NCBI RefSeq assembly: GCF_020073745.1
Contig: NZ_JAIRAU010000001.1
Location: 1,374,501-1,438,500, forward strand
Source of the DNA: Nannocystis pusilla
GTDB lineage: Bacteria; Myxococcota_A; Polyangia; Nannocystales; Nannocystaceae
Direction: 5' to 3'
Length of the DNA stretch: 64,000 nucleotides
In this document: piece after piece, positions 42,825 to 50,693 of the stretch
Numbering within the stretch: the stretch's first letter is position 1
How the letters are laid out: the number at the start of each line of letters is the position of its first letter
Notes under the pieces: generated by a model
What the model saw: the letters and a program-made list of their open reading frames with translations, nothing else
What the model was told of the DNA's origin: nothing
The model's database searches: none
Position numbers and translations under genes: made by a program

Positions 42825-43754
42825 ATGGCACCCGGGCCCACACCGGCTCGCGCCGAACACGCGCCCGCGGGCCGGCGGGAGATCGGGCCGCAGGTGGCGC
42901 TGCTGGCCGCGCTGCCGGACATCACGGTGACGCGCCACCTGTGCCACGCGGGGCCCCGCGACCGGCCGTTCCCGGAGCAGCATCGGCAGGCGTCGCTGGC
43001 GGTGGTGCTCGGCGGCAGCTTCTGTTACCGCTGCCGCGATCGCACGCACGCGCTCGTGGCCGGCTCGGTGCTGCTCGGGGAGGCCGAAGAGGCATTCGTG
43101 TGTTCGCACGAGCACGGGGTCGGCGACGTGTGCCTGTCGCTCGCGCTGGCGGAGCCGCTGCTGGCCGCGGCGGCGTCGTCCGAGGCGGCCCCGGGGCGCC
43201 TGTTCGCCGCTCCGGCGCTCGCTCCGCGCCCGCGGATCTCCGCCCTCGCGCGGGCGCTGGCCGGCGCGGCCGAGTCCCACGCCGCCGACGCGACGCGGGC
43301 CCCGGAGGTCGAGGCGCTGGCGCTGGCGCTGGTGGCCGCGGTGTTCGGTGAGCTGGCCCTTCAGACAGGTTCTCCGCGGCGCGCCGACCGGACGCCGAGC
43401 GCGAGCGACCGCGGGCGGGCGATCGCCGCGGCGCAGTTCCTGACGGCCCGCAGCGCCGAGCCGCTGCTGCTCAAGGACGTGGCCGCGCACGTCGGCCTGA
43501 GCCCGTTCCACTTCTTGCGCCTGTTCCGCGCGGTGTTCGGGGTGACGCCGCACCAGTACCTCGTGCACGCCCGCGTCGAGCAGGCCGCCGCGCGCCTGCT
43601 CGAGACCGAGGTGCCGGTCACCGAGCTCGCGTTCGCGGTCGGCTTCGGCGACCTGTCGAACTTCGTGCGCACGTTCCACCGCCTGGTCGGGCTGTCGCCG
43701 GGGCGCTACCGGCAGCACCACCGAATTCGCAAGATCCGCCAAGTGCGGCGGTGA
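42825..43754 (+). CDS. AraC-family transcriptional regulator
   Basis: 309 residues from ATG 42825, with TACACC 8 nt upstream and no SD. The C-terminal AraC DNA-binding domain (about 205-305) is complete: AAAQFLTARSAEPLLLKDVAAHVGLSPFHFLRLFRAVFGVTPHQYLVHARVEQAAARLLETEVPVTELAFAVGFGDLSNFVRTFHRLVGLSPGRYRQ. The N-terminal part (about 40-130) is a small cupin-like sensing domain with several Cys and His (SFCYRCRDRTHAL), of unknown ligand. It is read towards a VOC-family gene 22 nt downstream, so the pair is probably one transcript. Confidence 0.9.
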   Translation: MAPGPTPARAEHAPAGRREIGPQVALLAALPDITVTRHLCHAGPRDRPFPEQHRQASLAVVLGGSFCYRCRDRTHALVAGSVLLGEAEEAFVCSHEHGVGDVCLSLALAEPLLAAAASSEAAPGRLFAAPALAPRPRISALARALAGAAESHAADATRAPEVEALALALVAAVFGELALQTGSPRRADRTPSASDRGRAIAAAQFLTARSAEPLLLKDVAAHVGLSPFHFLRLFRAVFGVTPHQYLVHARVEQAAARLLETEVPVTELAFAVGFGDLSNFVRTFHRLVGLSPGRYRQHHRIRKIRQVRR

Positions 43755-43776
43755 GGCCGGCGCTACATCGGTGGCC

Positions 43777-44142
43777 ATGCTCGACCACCTGAGTCTCCTC
43801 GTCCGCGACCTCCCCCGCAGCACCCGTTTCTATACGGCCGCCCTGGCCCCGCTCGGCGCCGTGGTCGGCTACTCCGACGAACACACCGCCGGGCTCGGCC
43901 TGCCCGACGCGCCGCAGCTGTGGCTCGCCGGTGGCGCCCGGGAGGTCCAGCCGATCCACCTCGCCTTCCGCGCCAGGAACCGCGAGCAGGTGCGGCAGTT
44001 CCACGCGGCGGCGCTCGCCGCCGGCGCCCGCGACAACGGCGAGCCGGGCCTGCGCACGCACTACCACCCGAACTACTACGGGGCGTTCGTGATCGACCCC
44101 GACGGGCACAACATCGAGGCGGTCTGCCACACGCCCGAGTGA
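43777..44142 (+). CDS. VOC-family (glyoxalase/dioxygenase superfamily) protein
   Basis: 121 residues from ATG 43777; GTG 43771 would add two residues. The beta-alpha-beta-beta-beta modules of the vicinal oxygen chelate fold are clear: MLDHLSLLVRDLPRSTRFYTAALAPLG and PIHLAFRARNREQVRQFHAAALAAGARDNGEPGLRTHYHPNYYGAFVIDPDGHNIEAVCH. His and Glu ligands (DHLSLLV, PIHLAF, NIEAVCH) match a metal site. VOC proteins include glyoxalase, fosfomycin-resistance and dioxygenase members; this short form is often a lactoylglutathione-lyase-like protein of unknown substrate. It overlaps no gene and follows the AraC gene by 22 nt; TACATC lies 7 nt before its ATG, so it may also have its own start site. Confidence 0.85.
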   Translation: MLDHLSLLVRDLPRSTRFYTAALAPLGAVVGYSDEHTAGLGLPDAPQLWLAGGAREVQPIHLAFRARNREQVRQFHAAALAAGARDNGEPGLRTHYHPNYYGAFVIDPDGHNIEAVCHTPE

Positions 44143-44170
44143 GCGACGCTCCGGGATCGCATGGTTGAAT

Positions 44171-44204
44171 GGACATGTCCTTATGAGCATGTCATGAGAG
44201 ACAT
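44171..44204. repeat. CATG hairpin repeat between VOC and lipoprotein genes
   Basis: GGACATGTCC (44171-44180) is a perfect palindrome; GACATG (44172-44177) can also pair with CATGTC (44188-44193), and a further GAGAGACAT follows (to 44204). This matches the 46-nt repeats at 48322 and 50535, with an internal deletion. It lies between convergent genes. Confidence 0.55.
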
Positions 44205-44356
44205 TTCGTCAGCAGCGACCTCAGGCCGTCGCCGTCGGCCTGTGGTGTGCCGCAACGAACAAACTGTGCAGGAGCCTGGAGGGCTCCGGCTCAGGCGGCA
44301 TCCCCCAGCTGGCGATGTCGGCGCTTGGGCGGACGGGGGACGGGCCTCGCTGAACT

Positions 44357-45133
44357 CTAGTCGACGAGCACCGGCGCCTCGCCCTCGACCACGCGGTATT
44401 GTAGGACCACTCCGTCCTTGGACTCGAAGCGAAACTCGCGGGTGACCAGATCGCCCTCGAGGCCGATCGTGGCCACCAGTGCGATCGTGCCCGCGGACTC
44501 GCACTCGGACACCCGGCAGATCGACGAGCGAGAGACATCCGCCTCCTCGAGCCCAGGGAGCGCCGCGTATGCATCACGGACCGCCTCGCCGTAGGCGCCG
44601 TCCAGTCGCAGGAGGAAGCCGAAGCCGTCGATCGGCTGCGGATAGCTGCCGCCGTAGTGCTCGTTGAGGCAGTCCCACGCCCGGTACTTGCCCGCCCAGA
44701 TCGACTCCCACGCCGGCAGTCCGCCGCCGAGGAACCACAGCTCGAGCGCGTCGAAGTATCCCGGCGCGACGTGCACGTCGGCGAGCGGCGGATCGATCGC
44801 GCGAATCGCCTCGAGATCCGCGCGCACGGTTTCATAGTGCGTCTGCGCGGCGACCGCGAGCGAAGGATCGACGCTCAGCGCCAGCACCTCCGCGTCGCGG
44901 TCGGGCCGGGGCGTCGCGGCCAGGTCCGCCGGATCGCCGGGCAGCTTTGGCCCCTCGCAGTCCGGCGCCTCCTCCCACGGCGCGCCGGTCGAGCCCGCCG
45001 TCCGTGTATCTCCCGTCACTGCGTCGCCGGTGCTCGATGTACCACCTGGCGCTCCCGCGTCGTCGCCCGCGGGTCCTGACCCGCAGGCGGCGACGAAGAC
45101 CCCTGAGAGAAGATGCCGTAGGTCAGCAGGCAT
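44357..45133 (-). CDS. Lipoprotein of unknown function
   Basis: 258 residues from ATG 45133 (MPADLRHLLSGVFVAAC), with lipobox VAAC; the frame upstream is noncoding-like. After a Gly/Ser/Thr linker the domain (about 50-258) contains PDCEGPKLPGDPADLAATPRPDRDAEVLALSVDPSLAVAAQTHYETVRADLEAIRAIDPPLADV and CLNEHYGG, with several Cys (including SRSSICRVSECES). I do not recognise the fold. It is the only gene in its transcript and ends near the repeat at 44171. Confidence 0.6.
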   Translation of the reverse strand: MPADLRHLLSGVFVAACGSGPAGDDAGAPGGTSSTGDAVTGDTRTAGSTGAPWEEAPDCEGPKLPGDPADLAATPRPDRDAEVLALSVDPSLAVAAQTHYETVRADLEAIRAIDPPLADVHVAPGYFDALELWFLGGGLPAWESIWAGKYRAWDCLNEHYGGSYPQPIDGFGFLLRLDGAYGEAVRDAYAALPGLEEADVSRSSICRVSECESAGTIALVATIGLEGDLVTREFRFESKDGVVLQYRVVEGEAPVLVD

Positions 45134-45249
45134 CCTGGCACGATGACACGTTGCGGGCGCCCCGTCGACTCCGGCTCCGAGTCCGGGTCCACGGCGCCAT
45201 GGCAGCGGAGGCGCGAAGAGACGGATGCCGTGGCGCGGCGGCGGGAGCG

Positions 45250-46845
45250 TCAGCGACAGGCGAGGGCGTGGCAGCAATCCGTGTCGCTGTACTTGAGGCA
45301 GATCCCGAGGCCGCCGTCCTCGTCGTCGCACTCGCCGTCGTCCGTCCACGGGCACGGGTCGGCGGGCGGGCCGCAGTCCTTGTTGCCGGCGATCTTGCGA
45401 CCGAGGGCGATGGTCATCGGATCCGACCAGTCGAAGACGTCGCTGCACGGAAGCTGGGGATTGTTGACGACGACGAGGCGACCGCCGATCTCGGTGAGCG
45501 CGACGATACCCGAGACGGTGGTCAGAGCGTTATTGCCGCGGATGTCGAGGGTCCCGGTCATCATCACGAGGGTGGACAGGTCGGACAGGTCGGCGAGGGC
45601 GGGGTTGGAATCGATGGTGAGCGAGCCGAGCGTCGTGAAATTCGTGAGGCCCGAGAGACCGGCGAGCTGCTCGTTGGACCGAAGATGGAAGTGGCCGATC
45701 TGCGGTAGCGAGGTGAGTCCGTCGAGGTCGGTCAAGGGGCTCGAGAGGATCGCTAGTCGCTCGACGGTCGTTAGCGCAGCGAGGGGCGCGAGGCCGGCGA
45801 ACGGCTGATCGCCCTCGAAGGTGAGGTCCTTGACCGAATTCAGACCGGCGAGGCCGCCGATGTCGGCGAGCGCCTCGTTGTGGCGGAACTCGAGCTCGTG
45901 GGACACGACGGCGAGCGACTCGAGGCCCGCGAGGCTGGCGAGCGCCGGGTTGTGGCTGACGCTCAGGGAGCGCAGCTCCCCGGTGCCGGCGAAGTCGCCG
46001 AGATCCGAGACAAGGGTCGCCGACAGCGTGACGCTGTGGCTGGCGAGCCAGGCGAAGGAGCGACCGGCGAGGGAGGTGAGCTGGGGCAGGCTGTCGAGAC
46101 GGACGCTCGAGGGCATGTCCGGGGTGCCGACCTCGGTCAGTGCTTCGAGGCCGTGGAGGTCGACGAGCGGCAGTTTCCTCAGCTCGAGGCCGCCGTCGAT
46201 CCTTTTCAGGCCGCGCAGACCGTTCAGGTCGACGAGCTGGGGGATGTTGTAGAGGTGGAGCGATCGGCCGATATGCTCGAGGTTGTGAAGCCCCTCGAGC
46301 GACTCGAGTCGATTGAAGTTGCCGAGGTGGACCGGACCCGGGATGTCGGTGAGGCCGGCGAGCGGCTCCAGGCTGGTGATGCCGTCGTAGCCGTTCATGT
46401 ACAGCATCCCGACCGACTCGAGCGCTTCGAGCCCCGCCAGGGAGGTCAGCTGCGGGCTGTAGATGCCGAGGTTGCCGACGACGCTGCGCAGCTCGGCGAG
46501 CGGGGTGAGGTCGGTGACGCCGTCGAGGATCATGAGCTCGCCGAAGATATGCGTGCAGCCGGCGAGGGCGTTGACCTCGTCCTGATTGTGCAGGGCGACG
46601 TGTCCGGTGGGACAGCCGCCGGGGAGCGCCTCCGTGTCGGTGAGCGCGCCCGTGTCGGTAAGCGCGCCCGTGTCGGTGAGCGCGCCCGTGTCGGTGGTGA
46701 CCGCGGTGGAGCCGCCCGGATCGAGGGTGCCGCCGGTGGTGGTCTGGCCGCCGGCCGTCGCTGGGCCTCCGGACTCCGGCCATGGGCATGCGAGCGAGAA
46801 CACGACCAGAAACAGCCACCAGCGCATGAGTTCACGGTACCGCAT
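45250..46845 (-). CDS. Leucine-rich, receptor-L-like repeat lipoprotein
   Basis: 531 residues from ATG 46845; an ATG six codons later (46827) would also give a signal. Signal MRWWLFLVVFSLAC with lipobox SLAC, then a Thr-rich linker containing four TDTGAL-type hexapeptides (encoded by an 18-bp tandem repeat at 46626-46697). From about residue 80 the protein is a series of receptor-L/LRR-like units, for example LTPLAELRSVVGNLGI, LTSLAGLEALESVGML and LTSLPQIGHFHLRSN, with pattern L-x-x-L-x-x-L-x-x-V-x-x-L-x-I. It ends with a Cys-rich tail (CPWTDDGECDDEDGG...DCCHALAC). A cell-surface binding role is inferred. Confidence 0.8.
   Translation of the reverse strand: MRYRELMRWWLFLVVFSLACPWPESGGPATAGGQTTTGGTLDPGGSTAVTTDTGALTDTGALTDTGALTDTEALPGGCPTGHVALHNQDEVNALAGCTHIFGELMILDGVTDLTPLAELRSVVGNLGIYSPQLTSLAGLEALESVGMLYMNGYDGITSLEPLAGLTDIPGPVHLGNFNRLESLEGLHNLEHIGRSLHLYNIPQLVDLNGLRGLKRIDGGLELRKLPLVDLHGLEALTEVGTPDMPSSVRLDSLPQLTSLAGRSFAWLASHSVTLSATLVSDLGDFAGTGELRSLSVSHNPALASLAGLESLAVVSHELEFRHNEALADIGGLAGLNSVKDLTFEGDQPFAGLAPLAALTTVERLAILSSPLTDLDGLTSLPQIGHFHLRSNEQLAGLSGLTNFTTLGSLTIDSNPALADLSDLSTLVMMTGTLDIRGNNALTTVSGIVALTEIGGRLVVVNNPQLPCSDVFDWSDPMTIALGRKIAGNKDCGPPADPCPWTDDGECDDEDGGLGICLKYSDTDCCHALACR
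46626..46697 (-). repeat. 18-bp tandem repeat, four copies, inside the LRR lipoprotein gene
   Basis: Four 18-bp units with core GTGTCGGT repeat in frame and encode TDTGAL/TDTEAL in the linker after the lipobox. The unit length is a multiple of three, so gain or loss of copies would change linker length without a frameshift. Confidence 0.75.
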
Positions 46846-47101
46846 GGTGAGGCCGGTGCCCACCGGCCGGGGGGCCGGGGCTTGGGGCGTCCCAAGGGGG
46901 TTCACTGCGGACAAGGCATGGGAAGTGGCGCGCTGGCACTCCTCCTCGGCGCGTACGAGGACGCCGGTCGCGTCCGGGCACAGGTACGGCGCCTCGAGAG
47001 CGGACGGCCTGAATTGTGTGAATGCAGGACAATCGCGCCGCCGCCTACCTGGACAAGAGCCGCCCTCGATGCGGTATTACTGGCATCGTCGGGTACCGTC
47101 G

Positions 47102-48187
47102 ATGCGCCTGCGCCTCTCATCTGGTCTCGTCCGCGTCGTCGGGGTGGTCGCGCTGGGTATGATCGTCGCACCTGAAATCTCGGCCGCTCCCGCCCCGCCG
47201 GCTGCGCCCGGCACGCCGCCCAAGAACATGCGCGCCGCGCTCTCCGACGTCGCCCTCGAGCCGGACGGCGACGGTCGTCTGCGCCACCGAGGTGACGGCT
47301 TCACCGCGATCATCCATCCCGACGGCACGTTCGAGTTCCGCGATCACGGCGGCACCGCCGAGCTCAATCTCTTCGGCCTCGACATGTTTCGCCGGCGCTT
47401 CCGCGAGCCCGAGCCCGAGCGCCACCCGCCGATCTGGATCGGCGTCCGCGAGGAGCTGTTCTTCCCCCAGGGGCGATTGCCGGTCGCGGCGGGCTTCATC
47501 GCCCACTTCGGCGGCCTCGCCGACGGGCCGCGCAAGGACCGGCACAAGAGCGCGAAGCGACACTTCCTGGCCGCGACCGAGCGCCTGCGCGCTCACCTGG
47601 CCAATCGCGCGTACCGGGAGCGCTTGCAGCGAGAGCTCGCCGAGCTTGGACTTCACCTCGTCGAGATCTGGCACGACGAGACGCTGGCGCTGGCCGAGCG
47701 CAAGCGGCAGATCTTCGAGCGCTGGGCCGATTGCGAGGACCCGTCGACGCCCGCCCGCAGCGAGCGCGACGTCCTGCGCCACGCGTTCGCAAACGCGGCC
47801 CGCGCCAAGATCGAGGCGTTCGTCCGCCAGATCGCTCCGCAAGGCTCGCAACAGGCCTACACCCGGGCCGAGCTCGCTCGCCTCAATCGCGGCCGCACCG
47901 GCGAGTCCCGCTTCCGTCCTTATGATGTTTCCAGGCCGCCGCAGGTGCTCGCAAACTTCGAGGCGGTCCCCGACGTCGACGCGCCGCTGCTCCCGCCACA
48001 GTCGAGCGCTACCCCGCCTGCCGCTCCCGTATTGCCGGAACCTCCGCCACGCACGAACGTGCCGCCGGCTTCGCCGCGTATCAGCCCCCCTCCCGACATC
48101 GGCCGGCCCATCACTGCGCCCGAACGCAACGTGCCAGGACGGAAGGGCATGACGTTGCCCCTCTGCTTGTTCACCCGCAACTGTTAG
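47102..48187 (+). CDS. Secreted protein of unknown function with Pro-rich tail
   Basis: 361 residues from ATG 47102; an ATG 11 codons upstream (47069) is possible. Signal peptide MRLRLSSGLVRVVGVVALGMIVAPEISA ending at an AxA-like site. Residues about 40-130 are beta-rich (FTAIIHPDGTFEFRDHGGTAELNLFGLDMF), the middle is helical and charged (ATERLRAHLANRAYRERLQRELAELGLHLVEIWHDETLALAERKRQIFERWADC), and the C-terminal ~80 residues are a Pro-rich low-complexity stretch. I do not recognise a family. The stop codon is 3 nt before the tRNA-like sequence. Confidence 0.65.
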   Translation: MRLRLSSGLVRVVGVVALGMIVAPEISAAPAPPAAPGTPPKNMRAALSDVALEPDGDGRLRHRGDGFTAIIHPDGTFEFRDHGGTAELNLFGLDMFRRRFREPEPERHPPIWIGVREELFFPQGRLPVAAGFIAHFGGLADGPRKDRHKSAKRHFLAATERLRAHLANRAYRERLQRELAELGLHLVEIWHDETLALAERKRQIFERWADCEDPSTPARSERDVLRHAFANAARAKIEAFVRQIAPQGSQQAYTRAELARLNRGRTGESRFRPYDVSRPPQVLANFEAVPDVDAPLLPPQSSATPPAAPVLPEPPPRTNVPPASPRISPPPDIGRPITAPERNVPGRKGMTLPLCLFTRNC

Positions 48188-48190
48188 GCG

Positions 48191-48266
48191 AACCCCGCCG
48201 AGTACGCTCGCTCGTTCCGCGTGGGTTCACGGCGGGAGGCCGCGGGTTCGAATCCCGTCGGGGTCG
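48191..48266 (+). other. tRNA-like remnant (T arm and acceptor 3' side)
   Basis: GCGGG-TTCGAAT-CCCGT (48242-48258) is a perfect T arm; it is followed by CGGGGTC (48259-48265), which pairs with ACCCCG (48192-48197) except at the first base pair. The total of 76 nt is tRNA-sized. But there is no D arm with GG, and the anticodon-stem positions do not pair. I read it as a degenerate tRNA, or the copy of a tRNA 3' end left by an integrated element, not a working tRNA. Confidence 0.45.
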
Positions 48267-48321
48267 TCTCTCTCGCCGCTCGAGAGCAGACGGTTGCGGC
48301 GGGCTGCCCGCGGTGCGTCAG

Positions 48322-48367
48322 TGACATGCACCCAAGAGCATGTCACCGAGAACATGTCTCGAGAGAC
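48322..48367. repeat. 46-nt CATG repeat, copy A
   Basis: GTGACATGC (48321-48329) and GCATGTCAC (48338-48346) form a perfect 9-bp hairpin; then CCGAGAACATGTC follows. The 46 nt match 50535-50580 at 38 of 46 positions, with the arms kept, and are related to the shorter hairpins elsewhere. It lies 430 bp upstream of the next ORF and about 130 bp after the previous one, in a region without another gene. Confidence 0.7.
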
Positions 48368-48614
48368 CGCCAATAGCCCGGGCCGAGTCTCGAAGGGGCG
48401 GTGCCCGCGGCCCGAAAGCGACGAGCGCCGACCTCAAGTCATGCGCGGCGACAAGCGGGGCCGGCGATCCACTCCGCGGGCGGACGAGGGGCGGCGCAGC
48501 CGGACGCAGCCGGGCCACGCCTGGAGCAATACACCAATCGTGAGTGTCGCGTCTACACGGATTCGGCCCGAGCTCCACCGCGAAACGCGACGCCGACCTG
48601 ATAGTCTGCGCGCC

Positions 48615-49673
48615 ATGTTCTTCCGTCCCCTGCCGGCCGCTGTCGCAGTCGGCCTCGTCGTATTCGTCCTACCACCCGTTCATGCCGCGCCCGCCGGCGA
48701 CGCCGCCGATCCGTTCGCCGATGAAGGATCCACCTCCCCGAGCGCAGCCGCGCAGGCCCCGGCCGAGCCCGCCGGCGCCGCCGAGCCGTTGGCCGACGAC
48801 GTATCCGCCTCACCCGACGCAGCCGTGCAGCCCCTGGCCGAGCAGCCCGCCCCGGCCGAGACGGACTGGGCGTCCTTCCTCGGCCGGCCCGTCATCCTCA
48901 CCGTACGCGGCCGGGAGATGCGTGGTCGGGTGCTTGGCCACGACGCCGCCACCGTGGCGATCAAGGAGTCCAACGGCGCCATCTCCGACCTGGCCAAGGC
49001 CAACATCTCCGCCGTGCGCCTCGACGAGGTCGCCAGGCGCAGCGACCCCAGCCTTGACGACGCCCCGTTGCGGCGCTCGGAGACCGCCAGAGCCGCGCGT
49101 CGGGCCGAGCAGGCCGAGGACGATGCCGGCAGCTTCCATGACCGCGGCGCCTATCTGCTGGTCTCGCCCGGCCTCCTCGCCGTACCGTTCCGCTCCCCGG
49201 GTGCTCTGTTCTACCGCTGGGGCATAGGCGTCGGCGGCATCATCCCGGCGCAGAGCTCGAGCTTCATCGGCGCCTACGGCTTCACCCTCGAGCACTTCGT
49301 CAACCAACAGAAGGTCACAGTCCCGGGCAAGAGTTTCGTCCCCGGCGAGAGCTTCACCACCTCTTCGGAGAAGCTCCGCACCCATGTCTTCCGGGCGCTG
49401 GGCGAGGTCCGGCTCGGCAGCGGCAGCGACAAGCTGTTCGGCTACGTCCTGCTCGGTGCCGGCCTCGCGGTGATCCGCGTCCACAGCGACACCTCGGGCA
49501 GCGCCCTCGACTCCACCGCGGCCGCCTTCGCCTTCCCGCTCGGCGCCGGCCTCCAGGGCATGCTCGGCGACCACTTCCTCCTCGGCTTCGAGCCGCGCGT
49601 GACCCTCGACATCGGCCGCGCCGGCGTCGCCGCCATGTTCGACGCCCGCGTCACCCTCGGCGCGAAGTTCTGA
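48615..49673 (+). CDS. Predicted outer-membrane beta-barrel protein
   Basis: 352 residues from ATG 48615; TAGTCT ends 7 nt before it. Signal peptide MFFRPLPAAVAVGLVVFVLPPVHA, then an Ala/Pro/Glu-rich linker, a small SH3-like segment (about 85-130: RPVILTVRGREMRGRVLGHDAATVAIKESNGAISDLAKANISAVRL) and a C-terminal half of alternating strands ending in Phe (VAAMFDARVTLGAKF), the classic barrel-end signature. Gly/Tyr/aromatic belts (GVGGIIPAQSSSFIGAYGFTLEHF) support an 8-10-strand porin-like barrel. Function unknown. It is followed by 415 bp without a gene before the defensin-like precursor. Confidence 0.75.
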   Translation: MFFRPLPAAVAVGLVVFVLPPVHAAPAGDAADPFADEGSTSPSAAAQAPAEPAGAAEPLADDVSASPDAAVQPLAEQPAPAETDWASFLGRPVILTVRGREMRGRVLGHDAATVAIKESNGAISDLAKANISAVRLDEVARRSDPSLDDAPLRRSETARAARRAEQAEDDAGSFHDRGAYLLVSPGLLAVPFRSPGALFYRWGIGVGGIIPAQSSSFIGAYGFTLEHFVNQQKVTVPGKSFVPGESFTTSSEKLRTHVFRALGEVRLGSGSDKLFGYVLLGAGLAVIRVHSDTSGSALDSTAAAFAFPLGAGLQGMLGDHFLLGFEPRVTLDIGRAGVAAMFDARVTLGAKF

Positions 49674-50088
49674 GTTTCCCACCGGCTCGCGCCTCCTCCG
49701 CCGCGCCCGCGATGCGTGCCGGTCGTCACCCGAGCTTGGCGTCGACCCTGCGTACTGAAGCAGTCGGAATGCGCGCCTCTTGGGCATGTCCTCGACGCCG
49801 GGAGTTCGCGAGCAAGGATACGACTGCGCGCCCCGAACGGCCATGATCCGGGATGACGGGCGCGCGCGACGCCCCGCACGTCGCCGACGAGAGCGCCCGC
49901 GCGTCTCGCCGGGGCGCTACTCGGGCCGGTGCGTCGAGGCGGTGGCGGCGGTAGGTCGTCTCACCGACCGGGCGACGCCGTCGCTCGTCGCCAGGGCTCC
50001 AATCCAGGACTGCACGGGGCCGGGTGTGGGCAGGATCATTGCGAACGTACATCGGGTGGATCATCTCCCACATTCGGAGGATCGCGTG
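49674..50088. other. Intergenic region before the defensin-like gene
   Basis: 415 bases with no convincing gene on either strand. It must hold the promoter of the defensin-like gene; TTGCGA at 50039-50044 is a possible -35 but I see no matching -10. A single CATGTCC half-site is at 49786-49792. Confidence 0.45.
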
Positions 50089-50403
50089 ATGCAGCTCAAA
50101 TACATCATCGCCCTGTTCGCGCTCGTCGCTTGCGACATCGACATGGACACGTTTGCCAGCTCAAACGCCGGCGACGACGAGAGCGCGGCGCAGGCCGTGA
50201 ACGACGGCAACGTGGACGACTCCGCCGAATTCTCGCCGGCCGACGACGACACGGTCGACGAGTTGGAAGCGGATGCGAGGTCAGCCCGAAGCTTCGGCTG
50301 CCCCTTTAACTCCAACACGTGCCATAACCACTGCAAGTCCATTGATGGGTACAAGGGCGGGTATTGCAAGGGGCTGCTCCAGCAGACGTGCAAGTGCTAC
50401 TGA
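50089..50403 (+). CDS. Plectasin-like CS-alpha-beta defensin precursor
   Basis: 104 residues from ATG 50089, with GGAGG 8 nt upstream. Signal [15 protein letters not shown] has a lipobox (LVAC, Cys15). Residues 16-63 are strongly acidic, with 17 Asp/Glu and no Lys or Arg. Residues 68-104 are [37 protein letters not shown]: six Cys at C-x6-C-x3-C-x10-C-x7-C-x1-C, with the gamma-core GYCKG...C. Fungal plectasin shares [18 protein letters not shown] and CKCY with it. Plectasin binds Lipid II and kills Gram-positive bacteria, so an antibacterial role is inferred. Arg67 precedes the mature part and may be the cleavage point. The mature coding part is about 56% GC by hand count, below its neighbours. 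Confidence 0.85.
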   Translation: MQLKYIIALFALVACDIDMDTFASSNAGDDESAAQAVNDGNVDDSAEFSPADDDTVDELEADARSARSFGCPFNSNTCHNHCKSIDGYKGGYCKGLLQQTCKCY

Positions 50404-50534
50404 GCGCTCTGCTCAGCCCTACGATCCCGTAGTGGTGGTGGATCTGGGCCGTCCCTCGTCCGCCTTCGACGATGCCTCGAGCGCAGACGATCGTCGCTGA
50501 CCTGGTACCGCCATGAGCGGATCTCGCGGGTAGG

Positions 50535-50580
50535 TGACATGTTCTCGGGAGCATGTCGCCGAGAACATGTCCTGAGAGAC
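50535..50580. repeat. 46-nt CATG repeat, copy B, with 13-bp hairpin
   Basis: GACATGTTCTCGG (50536-50548) and CCGAGAACATGTC (50559-50571) form a perfect 13-bp stem with a 10-nt loop that itself contains CATGTC. It is the longest member of the family, lies between the convergent defensin-like gene and the tRNA gene, and could end transcription from both sides. Confidence 0.7.
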
Positions 50581-50656
50581 GTCCTGCATCTCGGCGCGGC
50601 GGGGGCTCGGCGAGCTCGGCGGCGGTCGGGGGGGCGGCGCCCGCGGCCGAAAGCAG

Positions 50657-50687
50657 CGAGCGCCGCCCGGGGTTCGGGCGGCGCTCG
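50657..50687 (-). terminator. 13-bp GC-rich terminator of tRNA-Arg
   Basis: CGAGCGCCGCCCG (50657-50669) and CGGGCGGCGCTCG (50675-50687) form a perfect 13-bp stem with a GGGTT loop, 6 nt after the tRNA 3' end on the minus strand. A short T-containing run follows. Confidence 0.75.
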
Positions 50688-50693
50688 GGCCGG

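Noticed and set aside
46626..46697. CRISPR array from the regular 18-bp units
   Set aside because: Units are contiguous with no spacers and lie in frame inside a coding region; no cas genes are in the window.
48191..48266. tRNA-Sec gene, because TCA falls at the anticodon place
   Set aside because: tRNA-Sec needs an 8-bp acceptor, a long variable arm and a paired anticodon stem, all missing; the D arm is absent too.
49726..50073. 115-residue minus-strand ORF upstream of the defensin-like gene
   Set aside because: Arg/Ala-rich with no motif, no SD and no conserved-looking segment; it reads as noncoding GC-rich DNA.
48322..50580. Composite transposon bounded by the two 46-nt repeats
   Set aside because: No transposase gene or target-site duplication is visible and the same core appears at many gene ends, so a shared terminator-like family is simpler.
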